Position numbers and translations under genes: made by a program | Shown: positions 8,191 to 17,251 of the stretch, piece after piece | Position numbering within the stretch: the stretch's first letter is position 1 | How the letters are laid out: each line of letters opens with the position of its first letter | Notes under the pieces: generated by a model | What the model saw: the letters and a program-made list of their open reading frames with translations, nothing else | What the model was told of the DNA's origin: nothing | Databases searched by the model: none | From: Planctomycetota bacterium | Lineage (GTDB): Bacteria; Planctomycetota; Phycisphaerae; Tepidisphaerales; Tepidisphaeraceae | Length of the DNA: 59,345 bases | Direction: 5' to 3' | Assembly (NCBI GenBank): GCA_026693085.1 | Contig: JAPLNB010000159.1 | Location: 1 to 59,345, forward strand

Positions 8191-10257
8191 CCCATACATC
8201 CCCCACCCAACCTCCCTCACCGCCTCGATCGTCTCCACATAAGGCGTGTCCACCCCATCCACCAAACCAATCTGGTAATTCTCCTCATCATAAACCCGAC
8301 CCGTCACAGGCTCATCCTGCCACTGAAACCAATGACACCCCACAAACTGCCGATGCCTCAAACACCCCATCACATAATCCTTATACGCCTTCGCACGCTC
8401 CGCCTGGCTCCCCGTTTCCACCAACCCCGTATGAAACATCCCCCGATCCAACGCCCCAAAATGAAACTCCCCGATCATCAGCGGCACATCCAACCCCCCC
8501 GGCAACTCAAACTCCGCCACCGACCTCTGATACAAATTATAACTCACCACATCGCAATACTTCCCCGCCGCACCCACCGCCACCGCGTTCGCCCACGCAA
8601 ACCGGCACCCCAAATACAATCTCCCCGGCGCCGCCACCTTCACCGCACCCTTCACCACTCGGAAATACTCCTCCGCCGTCTTCCGATAAAAATCCACCAA
8701 ATCCCCCCTCGCCTTCCCCCCTGTAGTCAAATTGCCCAGCCTCTCCCGACTCTCCAACATCCCCTCCCACGACCCATACTTCGTCCCCCACACCTCGTTC
8801 AACTTCCCAATCTCCCCATACTTCGCCTTCAAATCCCCCACCAACACCTTCTTCGCCGCCTGCCCCGCCGGTGACGCCAACGCCCCCACACCCAACGACA
8901 CCTCATCTCCCCACGACATCTCGTTGTCCACAAAATACCCGATGCACCACGGATCATTCCCCGTCCGCCCCGCCCCCGCCGCGATCCGTCTCTGCGTCTC
9001 CGCCACCCACTCCACATCAAACACATCCGGAAACTTCCCCCAATACCCCTGGCTCCCCTCGATCATCTTCCGCCCCGATCCCAGCGTGCACACATACGCC
9101 GTCTTCCCCTTCATATACACCGACGCCTCCGACCAGTTCCCAATCGTATTCAACCCCCAACTCCTCAGCCTCCGATGCGCCACCTCCGCCGTCGCCTCCC
9201 GCCAATTCCCCCCATATTTCCGCTTCAAATTCGCCCCCGCAAACCCAAAACTCCTCGGCCGCGTCCCCGCATAATGCCCATGCAACGCAAACGCCCCCTC
9301 CACCGCAAATTCCTTAAACTCCGCCCGCTCCCCCGGGAAATCCTTAAACCACCCCTCCCGCCCCTCGATCGGCGTGATATCCAGCATCCTCACGCAATCC
9401 ACCCCATGCGAAAAAAATAACTTCCCATCCGGGTCCACCAACCACCACTTCCCATTCACCTTCTCCACCCGAAAACACCCCTTCGCCTCCAACCCAGGCC
9501 CATCCTTCCACCCTCCCCACTTGTCCCACCCCTCCGGCCCCGCCCTCTGGCTCAACTCCTTTTCCTCTTCCACCCTCTTCGCCGCCAACTCCTCCGCCGA
9601 ATGCACCTTCCCCACCCAATCCCGATGCACATACTGCCCAAACTCATCAATAAACGGAAAAAACTCCCCCACCCCCACCTTCGCCGCCTCATACTTCCCC
9701 CCCGCCCTCACATCCCGAATCTCAAACACATGCTCCGCCTTTGGCTGACTCACAAACACCAGCACCTGCGTAATATTGCTCACATCCAGCGTCCACTTCG
9801 GATCAAACCCCGCCGGATATCCCCTCATCCCGAACAATTTCCCCCCGATCTCGCTCGTCCTCGCCAGCCTCACCCTCAAGACCCCCTCTTTCCCCGCCGA
9901 AAGCTGCACCGATCCATTACAACAATTCTTCACCCCATCCGCCCCCGGATTATCCACGCGGCAATACACCGTCACCGCCCCTTCCCCCACATTCTTCACC
10001 CCCACCTCCACAAACTCCCACTCCGCCAAATCCCACTTCCCCCCCAACGCCACAAACCCCACCCCCGGCCACCCCTGCGACACTTCCGTCCTTACTCTCA
10101 CCCCATCCCCCACCCCCCCCACCCTCTCCACCCTCGCCGCCGTCGCTTTCACCCTCCCCGCCGCAACTTCCTCCCCCACCTTCACCATCACCACCTCCCC
10201 CCTCGCCATCAAGCCCCACCCCAGCACCACCACCACCATCGCCAGCAGCTTGACCAT
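8185..10257 (-). CDS. Secreted glycoside hydrolase, GH50 agarase-like
   Basis: This 690-residue exported protein has a signal peptide (MVKLLAMVVVVLGWGLMARG), an N-terminal beta-sandwich region of about 200 residues (VGVKNVGEGAVTVYCRVDNPGA) and a C-terminal TIM barrel. Barrel landmarks are GKWWLVDPDGKLFFSHGVDCVR, WGLNTIGNWSE, IGYFVDNEMSWGDE (acid/base glutamate candidate) and PLMIGEFHFGALDRGMFHTGL (nucleophile candidate). This set resembles GH50 beta-agarases, which cut agar polysaccharides. GGAGG lies upstream of the ATG. The true polysaccharide could be another one, since no sulfatases or other agar genes are near. Confidence 0.75.
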   Translation of the reverse strand: MVKLLAMVVVVLGWGLMARGEVVMVKVGEEVAAGRVKATAARVERVGGVGDGVRVRTEVSQGWPGVGFVALGGKWDLAEWEFVEVGVKNVGEGAVTVYCRVDNPGADGVKNCCNGSVQLSAGKEGVLRVRLARTSEIGGKLFGMRGYPAGFDPKWTLDVSNITQVLVFVSQPKAEHVFEIRDVRAGGKYEAAKVGVGEFFPFIDEFGQYVHRDWVGKVHSAEELAAKRVEEEKELSQRAGPEGWDKWGGWKDGPGLEAKGCFRVEKVNGKWWLVDPDGKLFFSHGVDCVRMLDITPIEGREGWFKDFPGERAEFKEFAVEGAFALHGHYAGTRPRSFGFAGANLKRKYGGNWREATAEVAHRRLRSWGLNTIGNWSEASVYMKGKTAYVCTLGSGRKMIEGSQGYWGKFPDVFDVEWVAETQRRIAAGAGRTGNDPWCIGYFVDNEMSWGDEVSLGVGALASPAGQAAKKVLVGDLKAKYGEIGKLNEVWGTKYGSWEGMLESRERLGNLTTGGKARGDLVDFYRKTAEEYFRVVKGAVKVAAPGRLYLGCRFAWANAVAVGAAGKYCDVVSYNLYQRSVAEFELPGGLDVPLMIGEFHFGALDRGMFHTGLVETGSQAERAKAYKDYVMGCLRHRQFVGCHWFQWQDEPVTGRVYDEENYQIGLVDGVDTPYVETIEAVREVGWGMYGK

Positions 10258-10395
10258 AATCGAACCTCCTGCCCTCTCCTATTACCGACCCATATCAGTG
10301 TTGCACATCACTCTTATTCCGCGTGCTGTCTGCAAAAAACGGGATCGCACCTCACAAGAGATGCGCCGCTCTGGTTACCCCCCCCTAACCAGCCC

Positions 10396-12264
10396 CTATT
10401 CAGTCTTGAGGACATCGAGAATCGATTTCAACCATGCCCGTACTTCCCCTTTCTTGTCAATCTCCGTGAGCAACTCCGGGGTCAGCTTGCCGACATACGT
10501 GGTATTCAGATGCCGCTTCGCGTTGGATTCTTTCTTCTTGAGCAACTCCTTATCGGCCTCTACCTCCGCCCAGGTTCTATCCTGCGGATTGGACTCATAA
10601 ACAGCCTGTGCAAACAGGTTCGGCACGTTCTCGAAGTCCGCGCCGGTCCCAGCATAGTTTGGGTAATCCTCCACGATGACCGATGGGTGAATGTAGTTCT
10701 CCAGTTCCATTTTGTCCGTGGTCCAGACCGTTGTGTTCACCTGGGCCTTCAGCATATCGGCACATGTCTTGTAGCGCGGCTCCAACGGCGGAATCGTATC
10801 ACGGTCCATCAGATAGAATTCCGGTCGCCCCAACTTCTTGAGCCTCGACACCCAAAGGTCAAGGCTGCTCCCCCCAAGCGGCACGAAAACAAGATGTCCG
10901 TTTTCCTCCGCCTTCCCCAAGTCCGGTACAGCCTCCCCGGCACTCGCCAACACACGGGAGATGGTCTGGAGAAACTTGATGTCGTGTCGCCCTTCGACCC
11001 CGAAGAATGCTCTGACACCGTGATCGGGTAGTACTCCCAAAGAACGTACCATTTCTGGAATGATCGTGTCGTCTTCTCCCGAGCGAATGACAACGTCACC
11101 CCCCTCACGCCCCACGAACCAAAGCGATGCCTTGTTAACTCGCTTCGCCAAAACCGGCGTATGAGTTGTCAGGATCACTTGGCTGTCGGGGCGTTCCGAA
11201 AGCTCCTCAAAAGCGCCCAGCAGAAGCTTTTGGTTATTCGGGTGCTGACTGGTTTCCGGCTCCTCAACCGCATAGATCACCCCGGTATTGTGCGACTGAG
11301 CGTCACGCTCTGCTTGCGCCCGGAAAAAGCTCAGTAGTACGAGCCGACGCGTACCGCTCCCCCGTTTGTTGATCGGGATCTGATTGTCACCGGTCAAGCT
11401 AACCGTGAACAATGTATCCCAACTCTTGTTGGCGACACGCGGGTTGAGCTGGCTAGCAAGATCCTTGTCGAACTCTCTGATCTTCTCGACCGTCCGATTG
11501 GCAATCTCTTGCACCTGCGTCTCAACTGCCTTCGTCACTTTTTCCAACTCGGCCTGCTGCGCCTTGATCGCCTCCTTGATTGCGTATTTCATCGGGTCTT
11601 GGGCTTCTTCATCCTGGTCCGTGCTGGGCCGGTCGGACTTGAAAAGGGCGTATACTGGCAGGGATGCTTTGAGTTTTTCCCATATCTTCCCAGTGGTTTC
11701 CGACTTCAGTTCAATATCGATTTCCTTAAGCCCAAGCGATGGCGCGTGTTTCCAGATTGCACTGCGAAGTTGCGTATCCACCCTTTGGTCAACGCTGGCG
11801 AGGTCAACACCCAATTCCCTGGCACGCCCCTTGAGCTTACTATTCGTCAGCACGAGCAAATCCTCGTAACTGGTCGTGGTTGGATGATGCGCCCTCGCAA
11901 AGATACCTTTCAGCTTGGGCTTTCCGGGCGATGGACACTCGTAGACTTTCGTGATCTCGAGCTGATCGCTGCCATTGAGCAGGTACTCGTCCTTCAGAGT
12001 GGTCGAGTATGCGGCGTCGATCACGAGGCTTTCCGGAACCTCCGAGAACACGCAGGTAATCCGCACCTGGTTATTATCGCTGTGAACGCAACGGTCGTCC
12101 CCATCGGGAGGCGTTTTGTCGTCGAAAAACACCGCGAGCGTATCCAGGATCGCGGACTTCCCAGCATCGTTCTTGCCAATAAAGACGCTCAACTTGCCAA
12201 AGTCGATGGTTGTCTCAGCTTTATAGCACCGAAACCCCGAGACTTTCATCTGAATGAGCCGCAT
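10396..12264 (-). CDS. OLD-family ATPase with TOPRIM nuclease domain
   Basis: This 622-residue protein combines an ABC-type ATPase with a C-terminal TOPRIM nuclease, the architecture of OLD (overcoming lysogenization defect) proteins, several of which act against phages. Visible parts: Walker A GKNDAGKS (30-37), a coiled-coil insertion (about 230-270), the signature-like KRGSGTRRLVLL (300-311), Walker B YAVEEPETSQHP (331-341), TTHTP, then TOPRIM with VEGRHD (E424) and LMDRDT (D487, D489). The ATG at 12264 is chosen because GGAAGGAGAAG precedes it; an in-frame ATG lies 27 bases further upstream. It stands alone, with no GajB, AriB or other partner gene beside it, so it would be a class 1 OLD. 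Its composition is much more balanced than that of its neighbours, suggesting transfer. Confidence 0.88.
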   Translation of the reverse strand: MRLIQMKVSGFRCYKAETTIDFGKLSVFIGKNDAGKSAILDTLAVFFDDKTPPDGDDRCVHSDNNQVRITCVFSEVPESLVIDAAYSTTLKDEYLLNGSDQLEITKVYECPSPGKPKLKGIFARAHHPTTTSYEDLLVLTNSKLKGRARELGVDLASVDQRVDTQLRSAIWKHAPSLGLKEIDIELKSETTGKIWEKLKASLPVYALFKSDRPSTDQDEEAQDPMKYAIKEAIKAQQAELEKVTKAVETQVQEIANRTVEKIREFDKDLASQLNPRVANKSWDTLFTVSLTGDNQIPINKRGSGTRRLVLLSFFRAQAERDAQSHNTGVIYAVEEPETSQHPNNQKLLLGAFEELSERPDSQVILTTHTPVLAKRVNKASLWFVGREGGDVVIRSGEDDTIIPEMVRSLGVLPDHGVRAFFGVEGRHDIKFLQTISRVLASAGEAVPDLGKAEENGHLVFVPLGGSSLDLWVSRLKKLGRPEFYLMDRDTIPPLEPRYKTCADMLKAQVNTTVWTTDKMELENYIHPSVIVEDYPNYAGTGADFENVPNLFAQAVYESNPQDRTWAEVEADKELLKKKESNAKRHLNTTYVGKLTPELLTEIDKKGEVRAWLKSILDVLKTE

Positions 12265-12501
12265 GCTTCTCCTTCCCGTCGAATCACTCATGAGCTATCG
12301 TGTGTCGCAGGTTCAGCGCACGCATCGGCGATCACCATCTAACACAGGTGCATCCTGTATCCACAACCTGAGCCCCACCCACAGATCGCTCCAATTGCCT
12401 CGACAAAATCCCATAACCCACGGGCAACCCCATCCGACGCGCGCACATTGTCTGCCCCTGACCTGGGCACGTCAAATGACTCCAGGGCAGCAACGTAGGC
12501 T

Positions 12502-12563
12502 CCGCGAAAGAGCCCCCCAGCGATCCCGTTCTCGCCACACCTCGCCATCGGGCTCTTTCGCGG
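12502..12563. repeat. Perfect 14-bp inverted repeat with 34-nt spacer
   Basis: CCGCGAAAGAGCCC at 12502-12515 is exactly complementary to GGGCTCTTTCGCGG at 12550-12563. As RNA it would form a long GC-rich stem with a large loop. No T run follows, so it is not a standard terminator. It could be a mobile-element remnant, a structured RNA or a binding site. Confidence 0.6.
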
Positions 12564-12585
12564 ACCCCTTCCCTGAAGAATTGCA

Positions 12586-12666
12586 CCCCCCCACCCCGCC
12601 AACATCACCCCCACAAAAATGGCGATTTTTTGGCCAACATTTCCCCATCTCCAACGTACTACCCCC
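12586..12666 (-). repeat. Degenerate array of C runs near 11-nt spacing
   Basis: C runs begin at about 12586, 12594, 12608, 12643, 12651 and 12662 on the plus strand; most fit multiples of 11 with some phases missing. It would be an inverted, decayed relative of the phased G-run array at 12912-12993. Confidence 0.3.
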
Positions 12667-12803
12667 TGAACTGACTGCCCAAACCACCACGAAAGGGGGC
12701 CACAATGTCCGTCACCGCCTCGCCACTCCGCCGCACCCCCACCCCCCCTTGCGCCAACACCCCACCCGCTCCGCTCATCTCTGTTCATCGCCTTGAATCC
12801 GTG

Positions 12804-12993
12804 CTACAAAACGAACCCATTTCCCCCAATCGAAAATCGACATTCGAAAATCGAAAATCGCCCAACCCCTGGCCAATCCAAAGGCCCCTCCCATCGACCA
12901 GTGGCCCGACAGGGGGAGCACCGGGGGGTTTGAGGGGGTCCGGCGGGGGGGTTGAGCCGGTCCGCCGGGGGTTCCACGGGGGTATTACGGGGG
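12804..12993 (+). repeat. Composite repeat, copy 1: AT-rich head, linker and 11-nt phased G runs
   Basis: The head (12804-12860) contains CTACAAAACGAACCC and two TTCGAAAATCGA-type units. The linker contains CCAATCCAAAGGCCCC and GGCCCGAC. G runs then start at 12912, 12923, 12934 and 12945, skip one phase, and resume at 12967, 12978 and 12989, so every interval is 11 or 22. The spacers between runs are not alike. It ends about 130 bases before the tRNA. Confidence 0.8.
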
Positions 12994-13120
12994 TCCTCGC
13001 CTGCCACAATCCCCCAAACTCAAAAACCAACCAGATTCCAGATTCCCCGACAGGCTGGCGGGCTGGGGGGTTGCGTTATCGATCAGGATAGGTAAACTCC
13101 GGATGTTATAGTGAGTAGTT

Positions 13121-13198
<78 letters not shown>

Positions 13199-13289
13199 TT
13201 TTGCCAAAGGGGCCCCGGGAAAAGGGTCAGCAGCCATTGTCGCAACAACGCACAACCTCGCCGGGGGTGCTAATATGTCTTTAAATTGC

Positions 13290-13475
13290 TCATCTATCCG
13301 CCCGATCCCCACCTTCTTCGCCCCCCTCTTTCATCCGCTTACGCTCCACCAACGCCCACCGAAGGATCCACTCAATCTGCCCATTCAAACTCCGCAGCTC
13401 ATCATCCGCCCATTTCTGCAGCGACTCCAGCACCGCCCGGTCCATCCGAAGCAAAAATGGCTTCCTCTCCGCCAT
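13290..13475 (-). CDS. Arc-like ribbon-helix-helix DNA-binding protein
   Basis: The 61-residue product MAERKPFLLRMDRAVLESLQKWADDELRSLNGQIEWILRWAL fits the ribbon-helix-helix fold: a short strand (PFLLRM) that would enter the DNA major groove, then two helices. The tail is charged and probably disordered. GTGGAG lies just before the ATG. It starts 48 bases after the SPFH gene in the same direction, a pairing often seen with small Arc-type proteins, and it probably regulates this two-gene unit. Confidence 0.85.
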   Translation of the reverse strand: MAERKPFLLRMDRAVLESLQKWADDELRSLNGQIEWILRWALVERKRMKEGGEEGGDRADR

Positions 13476-13523
13476 AACTCCACTTTCACCCTCTTGTTAC
13501 CCCTTGCCCCTCGCCCCTGGCTC

Positions 13524-14459
13524 CTAGTGATGCAACGTCCCCGCATTAACGACCGGCTGCGCCGGATGGTCGCTACACAACACCACCAGCAGATTGCTCA
13601 CCATAGCCGCCTTCCGCTCCTCATCCAGCTCGACAATCTTATTCTTCGACAACAGCGTCAACGCCATCTCCACCATCCCCACTGCCCCCTCCACAATCTT
13701 CTGCCTCGCCGCCACCACCGCGCTCGCCTGCTGCCGCCGCAACATCGCCGACGCTATCTCCTGAGCATACGACAGGTTAGCAATCCGCGCTTCCAGCACC
13801 TGCACCCCCGCTTTCGTCAGCCGGCTCTGAACCTCCGCCTTCAACTGATCCGCAATCTCCGCCGTAGACCCCCTCAGCGACAACTGCCCCTCGTTGTGTG
13901 CATCATACGGATACCGCGTCGCCAGATTCCGCAACGCAGCCTCGCTCTGAACACGCACAAAGTGTTCATAATCATCGACTTCGAAACACGCCTCCGCCGT
14001 GTCAATCACCTTCCAGACCACGATCGCCGCCGTCTCAATCGGGTTGCCATCATGATCGTTCACTTTCAACAGCGCCGACTCAAAGTTCCGCACCCGCTGC
14101 GAAACCTTCCGCCGCTGGTAAAACGGGTTGGCCCAGCACAGCCCTGGCGTCTTGACGGTCCCCGCATACGCCCCGAACAACTGCAGCACCTTCGCCTCGT
14201 TCGGACTCACGGTGAACAGCCCCCGCAAACAGACAAGCAGCCCGATCTCGGCCAGGATCAGCGCCACCAGCCACACCACCTGCGCGGTCTCGGGCAGCTT
14301 TTCCCGGGGAAAGCTAGATCCCAAGGCCCCATATTGGGGTTGCTGCCCCAGCGCGATGCCCGCCGTCACCAGCAGCCACCCACAGACCAGAATCGCCGCC
14401 AGCAGAACCACCAACATCGCCCAGCCACTCAGAGTCCCGCGTTCTCTCTCCACAATCAT
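13524..14459 (-). CDS. SPFH/band 7 (stomatin-like) membrane protein
   Basis: This 311-residue protein has two N-terminal transmembrane helices ([25 protein letters not shown] and [22 protein letters not shown]), then an SPFH domain starting [31 protein letters not shown] and continuing [27 protein letters not shown], and a coiled C-terminal part ([44 protein letters not shown]). SPFH proteins assemble in membranes as scaffolds around proteases or transporters. AAGGAG precedes the ATG. The downstream ribbon-helix-helix gene is probably co-transcribed. Confidence 0.9.
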   Translation of the reverse strand: MIVERERGTLSGWAMLVVLLAAILVCGWLLVTAGIALGQQPQYGALGSSFPREKLPETAQVVWLVALILAEIGLLVCLRGLFTVSPNEAKVLQLFGAYAGTVKTPGLCWANPFYQRRKVSQRVRNFESALLKVNDHDGNPIETAAIVVWKVIDTAEACFEVDDYEHFVRVQSEAALRNLATRYPYDAHNEGQLSLRGSTAEIADQLKAEVQSRLTKAGVQVLEARIANLSYAQEIASAMLRRQQASAVVAARQKIVEGAVGMVEMALTLLSKNKIVELDEERKAAMVSNLLVVLCSDHPAQPVVNAGTLHH

Positions 14460-14619
14460 GGCATCTCCTTCTCGTTTGATAGCTGAATGATATCACTTTG
14501 AAATCCATTGTCAACCCCCCCGCCTCCGTCTTCATTTCTCGCTCTTCGTTATCCTTGCGCTAATATACCGTTAAGCCCCGCTTTTTGCCCTTGAGTACAC
14601 AGCCGGCCGGCTTAGCATT

Positions 14620-14643
14620 GACCACCTAAGATCATTTGTGGTC
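14620..14643. promoter_or_regulatory. Inverted repeat GACCAC-N12-GTGGTC before pstS
   Basis: A 6-bp dyad lies 19 bases before the pstS start codon, in the region where a repressor or activator could act or where the leader could fold. It does not resemble a Pho box that I know. Confidence 0.35.
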
Positions 14644-14661
14644 TCCTGACCGGGAAATGCT

Positions 14662-15501
14662 ATGAGATGGGCTTTGACCACCGCTGCTCTGCTGCTGGCA
14701 CTGGTCCTTGTGTGTGTGGACTGGCGCGGGGGCAAGACCACCCCAATCAACGTCATCGGCTCCACCTCCATTCAGCCTTTTGCCGAGATGCTCGCCGAAG
14801 AATTCAACAAACGACCCACCAACAACTTACAGCAGAATTGGACCGTGGACGTTCAAGGCGGCGGCTCCACCGCCGGCCTCCAGGCCGCCGTCAACGGCAT
14901 GGCCGACATCGGCATGTGCTCCCGTGAGTTAAAGAAAACCCCCGAAGAGGCCGGCACCTTCACCCCCATCGTCATCGCTCGCGACGGCCTGGCCATCGTC
15001 GTCCACCCTTCCAACCCCCTCAATGGCGTCACCAAGTCCCAAATCCAGAAGATGTTCGAAGGCCAAATCACCAACTGGAAAGAACTGGGTGGCCGCGACC
15101 AACCCGTCCGCCTCATCACCCGCGAAGAAGGCTCTGGCACCCGCGAGGCCTTCCAGAAACTGGTCATGGGCAAGTCGCGCATCTCCCGTAAAGCCCTCAC
15201 CCAGGAATCCAATGGCTCGGTCAAAGAACTGGTCAAACACGACCCCGCCGCGGTCGGCTACATGTCCCTGGGCCTCGTCGGCGCCGAACTCAAGGCCCTT
15301 ACAGTGGATGGCGCCCCCGCCACCGCGGCCGAGGTCGTCGCCAACCGCTATCCCCTGATCCGTCCCTTCCTCTTCGTAACCAAAGGCCCTCCCAGCGACA
15401 AAGCCAAGCTGTTCATCGACTACGTGCTCTCCCCCCCCGGCCAGCAGATGCTGGAGAAAGAAGGCCTCATCGGCGCCCCCAACAAGCTGGAGCAACCATG
15501 A
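14662..15501 (+). CDS. pstS: Phosphate-binding protein PstS
   Basis: This is the periplasmic phosphate receptor of the Pst importer, 279 residues. An uncleaved or cleaved hydrophobic N-terminus (WALTTAALLLALVLVC) is followed by the typical INVIGSTSIQPFAEMLAEEF, then VQGGGSTAGLQAAVNGMADIGMCSREL, RLITREEGSGTREAFQKLVMG (phosphate-contacting loop) and VGYMSLGLV. No good lipobox is seen despite C18. The stop codon overlaps the pstC start by four bases (ATGA), so translation is coupled. Confidence 0.93.
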   Translation: MRWALTTAALLLALVLVCVDWRGGKTTPINVIGSTSIQPFAEMLAEEFNKRPTNNLQQNWTVDVQGGGSTAGLQAAVNGMADIGMCSRELKKTPEEAGTFTPIVIARDGLAIVVHPSNPLNGVTKSQIQKMFEGQITNWKELGGRDQPVRLITREEGSGTREAFQKLVMGKSRISRKALTQESNGSVKELVKHDPAAVGYMSLGLVGAELKALTVDGAPATAAEVVANRYPLIRPFLFVTKGPPSDKAKLFIDYVLSPPGQQMLEKEGLIGAPNKLEQP

Positions 15502-16415
15502 CCACCGCCCTCACCCAAACCGTCGGGCTGACACGCCCAAAAACCACCCGGTTCAACGCTAACCCGATCATTCGCATCGTGCTGATGCTACTGGCTTTAT
15601 CGGCCATGTCCGGCCTGGCGATCATCACCCTCTTCATCTTCAAAGAAGGCGTCCCGATCATCGCCAAGGTCGGCTTCAGGCATTTCCTCTTCTCCAGCAA
15701 CTGGTATCCCCTCGAGGGCGAGTTCGGGATCTTCTCGATGATCATGGGCTCCCTCGCCGTCACCGCCGGCGCCATGGTCGTCGGCATGGTCTTCGGCCTG
15801 GGCTGCGCAATCCTCCTGACGCAGTTCTGCCCGCCGCGATGGGTCTCCATCATCAAGCCAGCCATCGAGTTGCTGGCCGGAATCCCCTCCGTCGTCTACG
15901 GCTTCATCGGCGTGGCGATCCTCGTCCCCTTCATCCGCGACTACCTCGGCGGACCCGGTTTGTCAGTCCTGGCCTCCTCGATCGTCCTGGGCGTGATGAC
16001 CCTGCCGACGATCACGAGCATCTCGGTCGATGCCCTGCAGGCAGTGCCCCGAACGTACGGCGAAGGCTCGATTGCACTCGGGGCCACTGAGTGGCAAACG
16101 ACTTACATGGTCATCCTCAAAGCCGCCCGCTCGGGAATCGTCGCGGCAGTCATCCTCGGCATGGGCCGCGCAATCGGCGAAACCATGGCGGTCATCATGG
16201 TCGCCGGCAACACCCTCGACGTCCCCCACAGCATCCTGGACCCCGTGCGAACGCTGACGAGCAACATCGCATTGGAGATGGGCTACGCCGCCGGCGATCA
16301 CCGGAAAGCCCTTTTTGCCACGGGGGTCACGCTTTTCGTGATCATCATGATTCTCAACACCATTGCTCTGACGGTCTCACGCCGCCGCAGCAAAGGGAAG
16401 GTGCTGGCCAAATGA
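15498..16415 (+). CDS. pstC: Phosphate ABC transporter permease PstC
   Basis: This 305-residue permease starts inside the pstS stop. It has six predicted membrane segments. Its coupling-loop region reads ALQAVPRTYGEGSIALGATEWQTTYMVILKAARSGIVAAVILGMGRAIGETMAVIMVAGN, the inner-membrane-component motif that docks onto the ATPase. It pairs with PstA. The stop again overlaps the next start (ATGA). Confidence 0.93.
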   Translation: MTTALTQTVGLTRPKTTRFNANPIIRIVLMLLALSAMSGLAIITLFIFKEGVPIIAKVGFRHFLFSSNWYPLEGEFGIFSMIMGSLAVTAGAMVVGMVFGLGCAILLTQFCPPRWVSIIKPAIELLAGIPSVVYGFIGVAILVPFIRDYLGGPGLSVLASSIVLGVMTLPTITSISVDALQAVPRTYGEGSIALGATEWQTTYMVILKAARSGIVAAVILGMGRAIGETMAVIMVAGNTLDVPHSILDPVRTLTSNIALEMGYAAGDHRKALFATGVTLFVIIMILNTIALTVSRRRSKGKVLAK

Positions 16416-17248
16416 GAATCTCACCAAAACACTCGCAGCGGATCGCAGTCACCGTGATGTGGGCAATCGCGGGGCTGACGCTGGCGGTCTTGGCGTTCAT
16501 CATCAGCTATATCCTCTGGCATGGCCTGAGGCACATCACCTGGACGTTCCTGACCGAGCCCCCGCAGTCCATGGGCCGGGAAGGCGGCGTCCTGCCCATG
16601 ATCGTCGGCACGCTCTGGGTCACGGGCCTGGCGGTCCTGATCGCCGCCCCGGTCGGCATCGCGGCGGCGATCTATCTGACGGAGTACACGCGGGAAGGCC
16701 GAATGACCGCGATCATCCGTTTCGGCGCTGACTGCCTGGCGGGGATTCCGTCGATCATCTTCGGCCTGTTCGGCTTCGTTTTCTTCGTGATCACCCTCGG
16801 GATGGGGTTTTCGATCCTCTCGGGAGCGCTGACGCTGGCGCTGATGGTCCTGCCGACGATCATCCGGACCAGCGAAGAGGCGATCCGCGCGGTGCCTAAG
16901 TCGTATCGCGACGTGAGCTTCGGCCTCGGCAGCACGCGGTGGCAGATGGTGACGTGGGTGGTCCTGCGGTCGGCGCTGCCGGGGATCTGCACCGGCGTCG
17001 TGCTATCCATTGGCCGAAGCATCAGCGAGACGGCCGCGGTGATGCTGACGGCCGGATCGGCGATGGGGTTTCCACATTCGATCTTCGAATCCTCGCGAAC
17101 GCTATCGTTGCATTTTTACATCCTGTCGCGGGAAGGGATCTCGATGAGCAATGCCTACGCGACGGCGTCGGTGCTGATTCTGTCGATCCTGGGGATCAAC
17201 CTGTTCGCGTACTGGCTGATGCGGCGGTTTGTGGCGAAGGCCGTGTGA
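16412..17248 (+). CDS. pstA: Phosphate ABC transporter permease PstA
   Basis: The start ATG at 16412 overlaps the pstC stop; a longer in-frame extension upstream is antisense-type shadow sequence and is discarded. The 278-residue product has six membrane helices. Its coupling motif is EAIRAVPKSYRDVSFGLGSTRWQMVTWVVLRSALPGICTGVVLSIGRSISETAAVMLTAG. It forms the channel together with PstC. Top-strand composition changes from C-rich to G-rich around the beginning of this gene. Confidence 0.93.
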   Translation: MRISPKHSQRIAVTVMWAIAGLTLAVLAFIISYILWHGLRHITWTFLTEPPQSMGREGGVLPMIVGTLWVTGLAVLIAAPVGIAAAIYLTEYTREGRMTAIIRFGADCLAGIPSIIFGLFGFVFFVITLGMGFSILSGALTLALMVLPTIIRTSEEAIRAVPKSYRDVSFGLGSTRWQMVTWVVLRSALPGICTGVVLSIGRSISETAAVMLTAGSAMGFPHSIFESSRTLSLHFYILSREGISMSNAYATASVLILSILGINLFAYWLMRRFVAKAV

Positions 17249-17251
17249 CAC

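Larger units (their letters stand above)
12292..13120. other. Repeat-rich intergenic region without a gene
   Basis: No credible coding frame is visible. The region holds a long inverted repeat (12502-12563), a degenerate array of C runs (12586-12666) and the best-preserved AT-rich-head plus phased-G-run element (12804-12993), and it ends at the tRNA. Confidence 0.6.

Noticed and set aside
12912..12993. CRISPR-like array
   Set aside because: The unit is only 11 bases, the constant part is a G run and no spacers of CRISPR length or cas genes are present.
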